DNA of 25,935 nt from CAYUIS01 sp964444825 (GTDB taxonomy: Bacteria; Chloroflexota; Anaerolineae; B4-G1), in contig CAYUIS010000067.1 in assembly GCA_964444825.1 (NCBI GenBank), positions 1 through 25,935 on the forward strand. Reading direction: 5' to 3'. Shown one piece after another: positions 1 through 8,470 of this stretch. Within the stretch, counting starts at the first letter, position 1, and every line of letters starts with the position of its first letter. Position numbers and translations under genes: made by a program. The notes under the pieces were generated by a model. It saw only the letters and a list, made by a program, of their open reading frames with translations, had not been told where the DNA came from and ran no database searches.

Positions 1-79
1 GGGGAAAGGTCAGAATATCCCGCACCAACCCACGCGTAAACCCCAAACTCCCTGCACCGATAAATGTGATTTTCGTCAT
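1..79 (-). CDS. GH4 family glycosidase, N-terminal fragment (alpha-galactosidase-like)
   Basis: Only the first 26 codons are in the window; the gene runs off the left edge. The peptide starts MTKITFIGAGSLGFTRGL and continues into a VRDIL segment. This is the N-terminal Rossmann strand and NAD-binding GxGS loop typical of glycoside hydrolase family 4, especially the MelA-like alpha-galactosidases, whose usual start is MxKITFIGAGS. The start is supported by an AAAGGAG ribosome site seven bases before the ATG. It lies 27 bases after the MFS transporter stop and probably belongs to the same transcript. It is a second GH4 gene, distinct from the complete one at 14105-15490. Family members use NAD+ and a divalent metal in a redox-assisted hydrolysis. 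Substrate cannot be judged from 26 residues. Confidence 0.8.
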   Translation of the reverse strand, partial: MTKITFIGAGSLGFTRGLVRDILTFP

Positions 80-106
80 GATCTACTCCTTTCTTTTTTG
101 GGAAAA

Positions 107-1291
107 CTAGTCAACCAGCTCTGGCTTCCACCTCAGGGACCCTCTTCCAGCCAGGATGAACAGAACAAGTCCAAGCACCGCACTGAGTCCACCCCACCGG
201 AACATCAGAGCGGCACCCAGACCTTCGTACAACAGCCCTCCAATAAGAGCACCGAGCGCAGACCTCAAGCCCATAGCCACGCCAGAGAATAATCCCTGAG
301 CCGTGGCCCCCATTCCCTCCGGGGCGATCTCGGCGGCATAGTAGACGCCTGCTGCCCACATCGCTGAGAACGCGGGACCGTGCAGCAGTTGAATAGGCAG
401 CACAAGCCAGGGAGTTCGGATCAGGGAATAAGCGAACGCCTGCACCCCACAAGCCAGCAGTGAAAACGCGAGCAGTCGCCTCGCTCCCCAACGCTCAAGG
501 AAACGGTCGGCAAAGAACCAGACAGGCACTTCGCTGATCGTGCCTGCGGTCAGGGCAAGGCCCATCAGCGTCTTGCCCGCCCCTAGGCTATTCATGTACA
601 GAGAAAGAAAGCTCACTTCGAAGGTGAGACTCAGCGCGCCGATCAAGATGGCCGTCAGAAAGACGATCCACTGCCTGTTGGCGAGCAGCGCGTGCACGCC
701 TCGCCAGAACTGCCCTCCTATGGCCGCGTACCGGACCGGCAGGCGAGTGGAGACGAGCAGGTTGCACATCGCCAGCATCAGATAGCTGTAGAACATCCAC
801 TGCAGGCCAGTGCGATCGATCAGGAATCCAACGAGCGGCGCGACCACGCCCCAGCCCACCGCTCCCCACAGCCGCTGTTTACCGTACTCATCCCTCCGGT
901 CGTCCAACATGGCCACGACCGTGCTATCTATCAGGGGCATGATCGGGGCTCCAAGGAAGGCGCAGGCAGCGACGAGCGGCATAAGCCAAAGGAAAGCCGG
1001 GGTCAGGCTCAGCGCGAACGTCATAAGCGCTGAGCCCGTCATCGCCACCACCAGAAGCAGCTTGTGTCGATGGGTGGCGTCGGCCAATCCACCCCATAGG
1101 GGAGCACTGACCAGCGTCAGCAAAGGGGGGATTCCAAACAACAGCCCAATCTGGCGGCCTGACAGACCGCTCTGCTCAAAGTAGAGACCTAGAAACGGGG
1201 CCAGAGCAGCGCTTGCTCCAAAGAAAAAAAAGTAAAAGACCTTTGGAACAAGCATCGGATGATGGGCGGACGTGCTGGACGGACGTTGCAT
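107..1291 (-). CDS. MFS transporter, sugar/nucleoside symporter-like (12 TM)
   Basis: About 394 residues with roughly twelve hydrophobic segments, beginning VPKVFYFFFFGASAALAPF and including a cytoplasmic-loop motif GGLADATHRHKLLL between TM2 and TM3, as in the major facilitator superfamily. It resembles the MFS_1-like group (LacY/NupG/HcaT type) by its N-terminal YF-rich helix followed by LAPFLGLYFEQSGLSGRQIG. It would move a sugar or related small solute across the inner membrane with an ion gradient. The open frame extends to 1402, but that part overlaps the preceding URO-D gene. ATG at 1291, five bases after that gene's stop, is the most likely start; ATG at 1255 is possible and neither has a strong ribosome site. 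As a second uptake or efflux route in an ABC-transporter locus, its substrate is unknown. Confidence 0.85.
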   Translation of the reverse strand: MQRPSSTSAHHPMLVPKVFYFFFFGASAALAPFLGLYFEQSGLSGRQIGLLFGIPPLLTLVSAPLWGGLADATHRHKLLLVVAMTGSALMTFALSLTPAFLWLMPLVAACAFLGAPIMPLIDSTVVAMLDDRRDEYGKQRLWGAVGWGVVAPLVGFLIDRTGLQWMFYSYLMLAMCNLLVSTRLPVRYAAIGGQFWRGVHALLANRQWIVFLTAILIGALSLTFEVSFLSLYMNSLGAGKTLMGLALTAGTISEVPVWFFADRFLERWGARRLLAFSLLACGVQAFAYSLIRTPWLVLPIQLLHGPAFSAMWAAGVYYAAEIAPEGMGATAQGLFSGVAMGLRSALGALIGGLLYEGLGAALMFRWGGLSAVLGLVLFILAGRGSLRWKPELVD

Positions 1292-1296
1292 ATCGA

Positions 1297-2397
1297 TCAC
1301 AAGTTGCTGATCGGGTAGTTGCCGTGTTCCTCGATGGCTTCCATGATAGCCAACGTTCCGGCCTTGAAAACCCGTTCGGTCCTTTCGTTCGCCGCGCCCC
1401 ACAGCCCCATCTCTGTGAAGCCAATGACCAGACCATTACCCGGCGCATCGCTCCTCAAGAGTTCAATCGTGTACCGTTTGGTCTCCTCCGCGCCAGACCA
1501 GAATATGGTCTCAGGAAAGTTTATCCAAATCACAGTATCCTTGCCCCATACCTCCCTGGCCTCTTTGAGTGATAGGTCTCCCACCGGTGGTGGGGTAAAC
1601 GCCTCGATCACGTCAAATCCAAGCTCGGCGACCACATCCCCAAAGACCTTCAGATTCGAGGCATGCGCGTGCATCGTGCATATTTTGCCTCGGGCCTGAA
1701 GGAAGGGCAACCACTCTCTATAGAAATCGAGCTCGTGCTGCCTGAACCTGTCCGGGCCCCACACGCCGTCCAGCTCACCAAACGCCATAAACTCTGCCGG
1801 CGAGTCGGCCATCAGTTGCAGACGCTTCTCGCTCCGCTTTTCCAGGGCCTGCAACAGCCGCGCAAAGTGATCGGGATGATCTTGTTGCTCATAGGCCCAT
1901 CTCTCCAGCCCATAGGCGCCTCCGAAAAAGTACCTGGTTGCTCCGTAGGGTGAGAACTCTAGGGCATAGTCTCTGACGATACCGTCCCGGCCCATATCAC
2001 GTGCCGCGCCATAGTAGGCCTCGTTGTCCACGTCCAAGACGGTGTCCTCAATCATAAAGATGACCGGATCATAGTCCTCGACGCCCTTGATCATGCCTTC
2101 CATCTCCAGCGTCGAACCATCCTGAATCCGGCCCGCGTGGATCTTGGTGCGGACCGACACGTCGCCCTCCGGCGTATGATATATGACGAGTACGGTATCC
2201 CCCTCCATCCGGTGCTCAGTCGTCACATTGGGACTGTGCTCCCAGATGGTCGAGCATCGCAGACACAGGCCCATGCCCCGGTTTCTCAACTCCCGCACGA
2301 ACTCGCCCCGCGGCACCAGGTTGTCATAGGGCGCAAAAGGCACCTGGTCGGGCTCTTTGTGGTGTAGCACCGCGTTGATTCGGGTAAGAAAATCCAT
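1297..2397 (-). CDS. URO-D-fold protein 1 (uroporphyrinogen decarboxylase/MtaA superfamily)
   Basis: 366 residues, full length for the superfamily, with the usual N-terminal opening (TRINAVLHHKEPDQVPF) and a C-terminal TIM-barrel half. The HemE signature (an arginine-rich MRQAGRY-like loop near the N-terminus) is absent, so haem synthesis is unlikely. A His-Ala-His pair (about H243 and H245, in TMHAHASN) sits where MtaA/CmuA-type methyltransferases carry their zinc-binding HxC motif; this alignment is by eye. It lies between the GH114-type lipoprotein and the MFS gene, in the same transcript. The start ATG has an AAAGGA site about twelve bases upstream. Superfamily members include decarboxylases and methylcobalamin-dependent methyltransferases; the substrate here is unknown. 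It is only distantly similar to the two other URO-D-fold proteins in this locus. Confidence 0.8.
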   Translation of the reverse strand: MDFLTRINAVLHHKEPDQVPFAPYDNLVPRGEFVRELRNRGMGLCLRCSTIWEHSPNVTTEHRMEGDTVLVIYHTPEGDVSVRTKIHAGRIQDGSTLEMEGMIKGVEDYDPVIFMIEDTVLDVDNEAYYGAARDMGRDGIVRDYALEFSPYGATRYFFGGAYGLERWAYEQQDHPDHFARLLQALEKRSEKRLQLMADSPAEFMAFGELDGVWGPDRFRQHELDFYREWLPFLQARGKICTMHAHASNLKVFGDVVAELGFDVIEAFTPPPVGDLSLKEAREVWGKDTVIWINFPETIFWSGAEETKRYTIELLRSDAPGNGLVIGFTEMGLWGAANERTERVFKAGTLAIMEAIEEHGNYPISNL

Positions 2398-2447
2398 CGC
2401 AGGGAAATCCTTTCCACCAGATTGTGGAGCGGACGACGCAGACCAAC

Positions 2448-3443
2448 TCAGTCCGGCTCAAAGCCCGCGTTGATGCGCATTCGCCCCAAGGAACGGTCGG
2501 TGACGTAGGGAACATAGCCCCGGTCGCGGGCGCGGGCATAGGCATCGGCGATTTGTTCGGGACGGGCAGAGTAGTCAATCGTCAGCACCAATTTCCCGGC
2601 TGCTACCCATTGATCCAGGATCACCTCCCGCTCCGCCGTCCACTCCGGCGGGGAAGGCGTATGATCGCGAGGATAGCCATAATAGAGGTCCTCCACGCCA
2701 ACACCGGTGACCGTCTCCAAATAGTCCGGGAAGCGGATGCCCAGTTCTTCGGCATTCTGGGGAAAGACGCCAAAACCAGGGCGACGCTCCCGCGCATATT
2801 CGGCCAGATCGATGACGAAATCGGCCATCTCCCGCGCTGCCGTTTCCCGTCCCTGCTCCTCATAGTACCAATAGGCATCCACCCGATCCAGGTAAACCCC
2901 GTCAAAGCCCAGATCAAGGATCCGGTCCAGGTAACTGTCCGGCGAGCCGAGGATAATGGCCTGCCATTCGGGGTCCCAATACCGGACCCAGTAATCGCCG
3001 GCCCAGTCCGGATCAGGCTCATCCAGCCAGGCAGGTCGATCCTCGGACCACTCCCGTTGCCAGTAGAAGCGATAATCCTCGGCCTGCCCGATACTCATAT
3101 AGCAGAGCACAATCTTGTCGCCACCGGCGCTGTGTCTGAGCGCAGGGATGACGTCCGGCGAACTGCCCGCCGCTGAGATGCTCACGACCACGAGGTCGAA
3201 AGCGGTCTCACCGATGCGGTCTGGCCTCGCCCACTGCAACTGATAGACAAAGTCATTCACGGCTAACCAGTCGGGCTCGTCCCAGTCGGGCTCGTCCCGG
3301 TCGGACTCGCCAGGCTGGGGGGTGGTCTGAGTGCAGGCCGTAATCGCCAGCGCAAGCGTGAGCAGAAGCGCCACGAGTAGCGCTGGGCACGGGAATCCGC
3401 CAAAGCTGAGGGGACAGAAGCTGACGCTGTGGCCTGTCTGCAT
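2448..3443 (-). CDS. GH114/TM1410-type glycoside hydrolase, lipoprotein
   Basis: 331 residues. A lipoprotein signal peptide ends in a LAITAC lipobox (lipidated Cys about 37), followed by an acidic linker with a duplicated DEPDW unit. The catalytic part has features of the MJ1477/TM1410 family, linked to GH114 endo-alpha-1,4-polygalactosaminidases: IVLCYMSIGQAEDYRFYW, LGFDGVYLDRVDAYWYY and FGVFPQNAEEL. It should sit on the outer face of the membrane and cleave an alpha-linked amino-sugar or galactose-containing glycan; substrate is inferred from family only. A TTG codon could extend the frame to 3446, but ATG at 3443 has a GGGAGG site nine bases upstream and overlaps the previous stop by one base (TGATG), giving translational coupling. 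It is the only clearly secreted hydrolase in the locus. Confidence 0.8.
   Translation of the reverse strand: MQTGHSVSFCPLSFGGFPCPALLVALLLTLALAITACTQTTPQPGESDRDEPDWDEPDWLAVNDFVYQLQWARPDRIGETAFDLVVVSISAAGSSPDVIPALRHSAGGDKIVLCYMSIGQAEDYRFYWQREWSEDRPAWLDEPDPDWAGDYWVRYWDPEWQAIILGSPDSYLDRILDLGFDGVYLDRVDAYWYYEEQGRETAAREMADFVIDLAEYARERRPGFGVFPQNAEELGIRFPDYLETVTGVGVEDLYYGYPRDHTPSPPEWTAEREVILDQWVAAGKLVLTIDYSARPEQIADAYARARDRGYVPYVTDRSLGRMRINAGFEPD
3271..3300. repeat. 15-bp tandem repeat in lipoprotein linker
   Basis: Two adjacent 15-base units, tcgggctcgtccca/cg-g, differ at one base and a shorter third copy follows at 3301. On the minus strand they encode the duplicated DEPDW linker just after the lipidation site of the GH114-type protein. 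This is a spacer that can expand or contract without frame loss. Confidence 0.75.
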
Positions 3444-4522
3444 CAAGCATACCTCCCATACTCTTCCACGGCCTCAAAGAAAGCCAGGACATTCTCCCAG
3501 GGCACGTCCGGCTCGATGACGTGGGTGGGGGCCAGGAGCAAGCCTCCCCCGCGTCCCACCGTCTCGATACGTTCCTTGACCGCAGCCTTCACATCCTCCG
3601 GCGTACCAAAGGGCATCGTGGTCTGCGTACCAATAGTGCCCCAGAAGGCTAGATCGTTTCCATACTCCCGTTTCAACCGGGCTGGATCCATACACTCTGG
3701 TTGGACGGGATTCAGGATGTCCACACCGATCTCGATAAGTTCGGGGATGATGGGATCGATCACTCCATCACTGTGATAAAAGACCAGCAGGTCGGGGTTG
3801 ACCTTCTTGGCAGCAGAGATGACATCCGCCAGGCGGGGTTTGAGCCACCGCCGCCATAATTGAGGGCTCATCATCATGCCGTGTTGCATACCCACATCAT
3901 CACCGGTGAGCAGAACATCGATCCCTGCTCGGGCCAGCCGCGCTGCACACTCGATCCCCGAGACGACCAGACGATCCAATAGGGCGGTGGCCAGATCGGG
4001 ATTGAGTTTAAAGTCAACCAGGAGGTTCTCCAGGCCCCGCAACAGCCAGGCGCACTCAAAGATCGTGCCGCTAAAGTGGGGAACCTCAGCCTGCACGGCA
4101 TAGCCCCGCCGATGCCACTCGGCCACCTCCCCCGCCAGGTTTGCGTAGCGATATTCGGCCGTCACGTCGGGGAACGGATAGGCCTTTAGCTCCGCAACGG
4201 TGGATGCATCTTCCAGAGGATGGGCATAGTCGTGAAAGTGATAAAAGGAACCAGGTATGTGGCCAATCCCCCACTCGTTCACCCAGGCATCGGGAGGAAG
4301 CTGACCTAGGTAAGGGGAGAAATCCACTTGCTGGCGAGTTGGAGCCAGCTCGACGGTTCGTACCTCAAAGTCGAAATACTCTGCCGGGTCGGCGGCCCCG
4401 GTCCGACGACGAAACTCTTCCTGCATCGGGGGCGTAAAGCCCAATTCCCTGGGCACCCTATCGGGGACCCGGCGTCGCAGGGCTGCAAGGACCCTCTCCC
4501 GGGGCGTCATCCCTTCACTCAT
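3443..4522 (-). CDS. URO-D-fold protein 2 (uroporphyrinogen decarboxylase family)
   Basis: 359 residues. It opens with MTPRERVLAALRRRVPDRVPRE, the standard N-terminus of the non-HemE URO-D family, and has the family's late motifs FYHSDGVIDPIIPELIEIG (H250, D252), NPVQPECMDP (C277) and LLLAPTHVIEPDVPWEN (H334). These conserved His, Asp and Cys residues probably line the barrel mouth and may bind a metal, but no function has been set for this clade to my knowledge. No HemE arginine loop is present. The start lies 21 bases after the permease stop at 4544 with only a weak GGGA site. Its stop overlaps the start of the lipoprotein gene by one base, suggesting tight co-expression with that hydrolase. 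Confidence 0.85.
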   Translation of the reverse strand: MSEGMTPRERVLAALRRRVPDRVPRELGFTPPMQEEFRRRTGAADPAEYFDFEVRTVELAPTRQQVDFSPYLGQLPPDAWVNEWGIGHIPGSFYHFHDYAHPLEDASTVAELKAYPFPDVTAEYRYANLAGEVAEWHRRGYAVQAEVPHFSGTIFECAWLLRGLENLLVDFKLNPDLATALLDRLVVSGIECAARLARAGIDVLLTGDDVGMQHGMMMSPQLWRRWLKPRLADVISAAKKVNPDLLVFYHSDGVIDPIIPELIEIGVDILNPVQPECMDPARLKREYGNDLAFWGTIGTQTTMPFGTPEDVKAAVKERIETVGRGGGLLLAPTHVIEPDVPWENVLAFFEAVEEYGRYA

Positions 4523-4543
4523 TGGTTTGTCCCGTGGTCCATC

Positions 4544-5446
4544 CTACTTGAACCCGGTCATCGTGATACCCTGCACGATCCAACGCTGGAAGAAGAAATA
4601 GACAAACAGGATGGGTATCACAACCATTACCGTAGCCGTCATCTGCATATGCGGCCGGGCGCCGTGCTGGTCCGAGTACCAGGTCAAGATAATGGGCAGC
4701 GTGCGTCGCTCCTTCTCGGTAATGACCACCATCGGCCAGAGGTAGGCGTTCCAATTGCCCATAAAGGTCAGCGTGCCCAGGGTAGCCAGCGCCGGGCCCA
4801 ACTGCGGCACCACGACACGCCCATAGATCTGCCACTCAGACGCGCCGTCGATACGGGCGGCATCCAGCAACTCGTCAGGAATCGTCTCGATGAACTGCCG
4901 CATCATAAAGATACCAAAAGCGTCTAGGAAACTGGTCAGAACCAGCCCCCAGAGCCTGTTGATCAGATGGAGCTTTACCAGAATCAGGTATCCCGGAATC
5001 ATTGTCACCTGGCCGGGGATCATCATCGTCAGCAAAAAATAACCAAAGAGAGCTCGTTTACCCCGAAATTCGTACTTGGCAAAAAGATAGCCGAGAAGTG
5101 AACTGGTGAACAGGGTACTGAGTACATTGCTGACGGCGACAAAGACACTGTTGCCGTAGAAACGCAGGAGCGGGAGCTGTGGGTCGTGCAGGATCGTATT
5201 AAAGTTGTCCAGCGTAGGGTTCTCTGGGAAGAAAGTGGGCGGGATGCGGGCCATCTCTGTGGGCGTCTTGAGAGCTGAGAAGATCATCCAGAAAAACGGC
5301 AACAGCGTCATCGACAGCCCTACCGTCAGCAGAAAGTAGACCAAAAAGCTGCCCAAGTCGCGTCGGGTCCTAAACCGTTTTGGATTGGGGTTCCTTTCAG
5401 GTCTATGCACGTCGTTACCAGTCTTTTGCGAAGCAACGACTGCCAT
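4544..5446 (-). CDS. Carbohydrate ABC transporter permease, MalG type (pair B)
   Basis: 300 residues with about six transmembrane helices. The EAA loop that docks to the ATPase reads LDAARIDGASEWQIYGRVVVPQLGPA, matching the EAA---G consensus of binding-protein-dependent permeases, and the C-terminus VQGITMTGFK is typical of MalG-like proteins. The start at 5446 is chosen over the upstream in-frame codon at 5476 because it lies one base after the partner's TGA (TGAcATG) and has a GGGAG site. It should pair with the MalF-type protein encoded just upstream. It is a paralogue of the MalG-type gene at 6455-7342; the EAA and C-terminal regions are clearly alike but not identical. No ATPase gene is in the window, so a shared MsiK-type ATPase encoded elsewhere is likely. 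Confidence 0.93.
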   Translation of the reverse strand: MAVVASQKTGNDVHRPERNPNPKRFRTRRDLGSFLVYFLLTVGLSMTLLPFFWMIFSALKTPTEMARIPPTFFPENPTLDNFNTILHDPQLPLLRFYGNSVFVAVSNVLSTLFTSSLLGYLFAKYEFRGKRALFGYFLLTMMIPGQVTMIPGYLILVKLHLINRLWGLVLTSFLDAFGIFMMRQFIETIPDELLDAARIDGASEWQIYGRVVVPQLGPALATLGTLTFMGNWNAYLWPMVVITEKERRTLPIILTWYSDQHGARPHMQMTATVMVVIPILFVYFFFQRWIVQGITMTGFK

Positions 5447-5447
5447 G

Positions 5448-6425
5448 TCAGTACTCCCATTCAGTGCGCAGCACACGCATCTGGACCACGGTGACGACTA
5501 CCACCACCAGGAGCAACACAAACGAAGCAGCGGCAGCCCAACCCATACGCTGATAACGGAATGCATTCAGGTAAATGTCCAACACGAGCACGCGAGTCTG
5601 ATCTCGGGGTTCACCATTGGTCATCACCTGAATGATGTCGAACACCTGGAATGAGGACAGCATGGTCATCACGCAGACGAACAAAAGGGTAGGACGCAAC
5701 AATGGTATCGTCACGTGGCGAAAGACCTGCCAGGCATTGGCTCCGTCTATCATCGCCGCTTCTTTAAACTCCTTTGGGATACCCTGAAGGGCAGCGACAA
5801 AGATCACCATGTTGTATCCGTAATCCTGCCATAGGTAAGCGATGACGACCGACCACATCGCAACCGAGATGCCCAGGAAGCTGAGACGAGGATCCGAGAG
5901 CCAAAAAATCGGAGAACCGCCAAGCGTGCGGATGACGGCGTTGAGCAACCCTTCCTGCGGGTGGTACATATGCCCCCACATCAACGCCACACCGACCGAC
6001 GCGGTTACGGCCGGCAGGAAATAGATCGCTCGGAAACCGCTCCGGAGCTTTCCGCGCACTGACTCGATGAGGGCCGCCAGGGGGAGCGTCAGGATCAGAT
6101 TAAGGGGAAGGACGGCGAAGGCAAAGATCAGGGTGTTCTTCAGACTGGTACCGAACAGACGCGCTTCCAGCGTCACTCCCTCGATCATGTTGCGGAAATG
6201 CGCCAGGCCGACGAATGGATTATTTCCACCCAGCCCCAGGATAGGGCCGCCACGACGCCCTGGGCTGTATTCGAACAACATCAGTGCAAAGGCCCAGATT
6301 ATGGACAGCACATTCAGTCCCGCAGCGTAGAGAATCGTCGGAATCGTGACACCAAGAATGAAACGCCGCTGTCCAGCCTCGACGCCTCCTCGACGCCTCC
6401 TTGATCTCGACGTACGCACGCCCAT
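5448..6425 (-). CDS. Carbohydrate ABC transporter permease, MalF type (pair B)
   Basis: 325 residues: an Arg-rich cytoplasmic N-terminus, about six transmembrane helices, and an EAA loop FKEAAMIDGANAWQVFRHVTIPLLRP. The family markers GGNNPFVGLAHFRNM and YFLPAVTASVGVALMWGHMYHP are visible, together with a C-terminal VVQMRVLRTEWEY. Start ATG at 6425 has an AGGAGA site. It forms the heterodimer partner of the downstream MalG-type protein (one-base spacing). It resembles the other MalF-type gene at 7346-8335 along its whole length, including the C-terminus, so the pair arose by tandem duplication. Confidence 0.93.
   Translation of the reverse strand: MGVRTSRSRRRRGGVEAGQRRFILGVTIPTILYAAGLNVLSIIWAFALMLFEYSPGRRGGPILGLGGNNPFVGLAHFRNMIEGVTLEARLFGTSLKNTLIFAFAVLPLNLILTLPLAALIESVRGKLRSGFRAIYFLPAVTASVGVALMWGHMYHPQEGLLNAVIRTLGGSPIFWLSDPRLSFLGISVAMWSVVIAYLWQDYGYNMVIFVAALQGIPKEFKEAAMIDGANAWQVFRHVTIPLLRPTLLFVCVMTMLSSFQVFDIIQVMTNGEPRDQTRVLVLDIYLNAFRYQRMGWAAAASFVLLLVVVVVTVVQMRVLRTEWEY
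6380..6401. repeat. Perfect 11-bp tandem duplication
   Basis: Two adjacent copies of cgacgcctcct lie inside the 5' part of the pair-B MalF gene. Because the unit is 11 bases, gain or loss of one copy would shift the reading frame near codon 10-15. The region encodes the Arg-rich N-terminus. Confidence 0.7.
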
Positions 6426-6454
6426 AGTCGTCTCCTATCCTCTTCCGCATTGAG

Positions 6455-7342
6455 CTACTTGAACCCGCTCAGTGCGAAACCTTGCACGATCCAGCGCTGG
6501 AACGTGGCATAAACAATCAAGACAGGCACGACTACCAGCACACTTGCCGCCATGGTAAGGTCATAGCTTTGGTACTGCATACCACTGTACCAGGTGAGCA
6601 TAATGGGCAATGTACGCTTGTCAGGAGTGGTGATGACAACCAGCGGCCACAGGTAGTTGTTCCAGCGATACATGAAGGTGAGGATACCCAACGTCGCCAT
6701 TGGTGGCCCGAGCTGTGGCACGATAATGCGCCAGTAGATGCCCCACTCAGAGGCGCCGTCGATGCGACCGGCGTCCATCAGCTCGCTGGGCAACCCCTCG
6801 ATGAACTGCTTCATCATAAAGATGCCAAAGGCATCGACCGCCGCCGGCACGATCAGCCCCCACAGCGAGTCGATCAGCCCCAGCTTTGCCAGGATCAGAT
6901 AGCTTGGGATCATCAGTACCTGGAAAGGGATCATCATCGTGGCCAGAACGAAGGCGAATATGGCATTCTTGCCAAAGAACTCGTACTTGGCAAAGATAAA
7001 ACCAGACAGCGAGGCGGTAAAGAGTTCCAGAACGACGACGCTAACAGCCACGACGATGCTGTTCATATAGTAGCGACCCAGCGGGACGTGGGGGTCGTTG
7101 AGTACGGTCCGGTAGTTGTCCAGCGTCGGGCTCTCAGGAAAGAATGTCGGTGGTATACGAATGATCTCACCGCTCGACTTGAAAGAGCCCATGACCATCC
7201 ACACAAAGGGTAATAACGTGGCCACGCAGCCAGCCAACAGGAAGGCGTAGAGCAAGACCCGTCCCAAGCGGCTGCGTACCACTCCCCAATCCAACGTCCA
7301 GCGTGCTGCAGGTGCTTGTCTGGTGGGTGCGATATTTGCCAT
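6455..7342 (-). CDS. Carbohydrate ABC transporter permease, MalG type (pair A)
   Basis: 295 residues, about six transmembrane helices. The EAA loop is MDAGRIDGASEWGIYWRIIVPQLGPP and the C-terminus VQGFALSGFK. The IPPTFFPESPTLDNYRTVL segment after TM1 is common to sugar (CUT1) permeases. ATG at 7342 lies three bases after the stop of the MalF partner, with a GGGAG site upstream. It should form one membrane channel with the product of 7346-8335. The closest relative in the window is the pair-B MalG gene, with which it shares long blocks such as DAFGIFMM and RIDGASEW. Confidence 0.93.
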   Translation of the reverse strand: MANIAPTRQAPAARWTLDWGVVRSRLGRVLLYAFLLAGCVATLLPFVWMVMGSFKSSGEIIRIPPTFFPESPTLDNYRTVLNDPHVPLGRYYMNSIVVAVSVVVLELFTASLSGFIFAKYEFFGKNAIFAFVLATMMIPFQVLMIPSYLILAKLGLIDSLWGLIVPAAVDAFGIFMMKQFIEGLPSELMDAGRIDGASEWGIYWRIIVPQLGPPMATLGILTFMYRWNNYLWPLVVITTPDKRTLPIMLTWYSGMQYQSYDLTMAASVLVVVPVLIVYATFQRWIVQGFALSGFK

Positions 7343-7345
7343 GAT

Positions 7346-8335
7346 CTAGTACTCCCAGCGGGTGCGCAGTATCCGCATCTGCACGACAGTGACGGCGATG
7401 ACGATGAGAAACAAGATCAGGGATTCGGCGCCGGCCCAGCCCATGCTTTGATAACGGAAGGCATTCAGGTAGATATCCAGCACGAGCACACGTGCCTGGT
7501 CCTGGGGACGGCCGTTCTCTGTCATAATCTGGATGATGTCGAACACCTGGAACGACGAAAGCATCGTCATCACACAGACGAAAACCAACGTTGGCTGCAA
7601 CAGCGGCACGGTGATGCGCCAGAATATCTGCCATATATTAGCGCCATCCACCACCGCTGCCTCCCTAAACTCGCGTGGGATACCCTGAAGCGCAGCGATA
7701 AAAATCACCAGATTGTATCCCATATCCTGCCACAGATAGGTGAGGATAATGGCCCACAACACCAGCGGTACGCCCAGATAGATCGCGCGCGGGTTGGAAA
7801 GCCATATCTGGGAGGGCAGTCCGACCGCTTTGAGAATCATATTAAACAGGCCCCGCTGCGGATGATAGAGATACCCCCATATGAGAGCCACGCCGACGGA
7901 GGAAGTAAGCGTGGGTAGGAAGTATATAAAGCGGAAAACGGTCTTGAGACGCCCGACGACCGCCTCAATCGCCACTGCCAGGGGGATGGTGATGGCCAGG
8001 TTCAACGGCAACACCAGAAAGGCAAACATCAGCGTGGTCTTGAGGCTGATGCGGAATTTCTGCGCCTCCAACGAATCGCCAAGCATGTTCCGAAAGTGGC
8101 CCAACCCAATGAAGGGGTTATCCCCACCGAGACCCAGAAGCGTCCCACCCGTGTGTTTGGGTGTATACTCAAAGAACGCCAGTAGCATCGCCCAAACCAT
8201 GGGCAGCAGGGTCCAGAACATCATATAGAGCATAAGTGGCGTCAGGGCGCTGCCAACAAATAGGCCCTGGCCTCTCGTAGCGCCAGCATGTCTACGACGC
8301 CAGCGGGACCGTATCCCCTTGACAAAAGTGCTCAT
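7346..8335 (-). CDS. Carbohydrate ABC transporter permease, MalF type (pair A)
   Basis: 329 residues with a basic N-terminus, about six transmembrane helices and the EAA loop FREAAVVDGANIWQIFWRITVPLLQP. GGDNPFIGLGHFRNM and YFLPTLTSSVGVALIWGYLYHP match the pair-B paralogue. The open frame extends to 8416, but ATG at 8335 has a strong GAGGAG site seven bases upstream, and the extra 27 codons would run into a stable hairpin. It follows the binding-protein gene after a 135-base spacer containing that hairpin, an arrangement similar to malE-malF in enteric bacteria. Confidence 0.93.
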   Translation of the reverse strand: MSTFVKGIRSRWRRRHAGATRGQGLFVGSALTPLMLYMMFWTLLPMVWAMLLAFFEYTPKHTGGTLLGLGGDNPFIGLGHFRNMLGDSLEAQKFRISLKTTLMFAFLVLPLNLAITIPLAVAIEAVVGRLKTVFRFIYFLPTLTSSVGVALIWGYLYHPQRGLFNMILKAVGLPSQIWLSNPRAIYLGVPLVLWAIILTYLWQDMGYNLVIFIAALQGIPREFREAAVVDGANIWQIFWRITVPLLQPTLVFVCVMTMLSSFQVFDIIQIMTENGRPQDQARVLVLDIYLNAFRYQSMGWAGAESLILFLIVIAVTVVQMRILRTRWEY

Positions 8336-8357
8336 TGTCCACTCCTCGACGCTATGG

Positions 8358-8410
8358 AAAAAACATGATGGGAGCTGGATGGGGGCCGGGTCGGCCACCC
8401 ACCCAGCTCC
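8358..8410 (-). terminator. Stem-loop with U-run between binding protein and permease genes
   Basis: An inverted repeat of about 18 bases per arm (8371-8388 and 8392-8410, one mismatch and one bulged base, 3-base loop) is followed on the minus strand, seven bases later, by six Ts (8358-8363). It lies after the binding-protein stop at 8471 and before the ribosome site of the permease gene. The offset U-run suggests a partial terminator or a 3'-end stabiliser that keeps binding-protein mRNA more abundant than permease mRNA, rather than a complete stop. Role is inferred from position and structure. Confidence 0.65.
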
Positions 8411-8470
8411 AGTCATCCCTGCGGCCTACACAATGGACAACCGCAGACGATGACTGTGGGCACATCGCCC

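Noticed and set aside
1292..1402. Upstream extension of the MFS gene to 1402
   Set aside because: This part overlaps the coding end of the URO-D gene, is Arg/Gly-rich and unlike an MFS N-terminus.
1297..2397. Assignment of the URO-D-fold genes as hemE
   Set aside because: The HemE arginine loop is missing in all three and no haem genes lie nearby.
2424..3176. 250-residue plus-strand open frame opposite the GH114-type gene
   Set aside because: It is the antisense shadow of a gene with clear family motifs and signal peptide; no ribosome site or recognisable domain.
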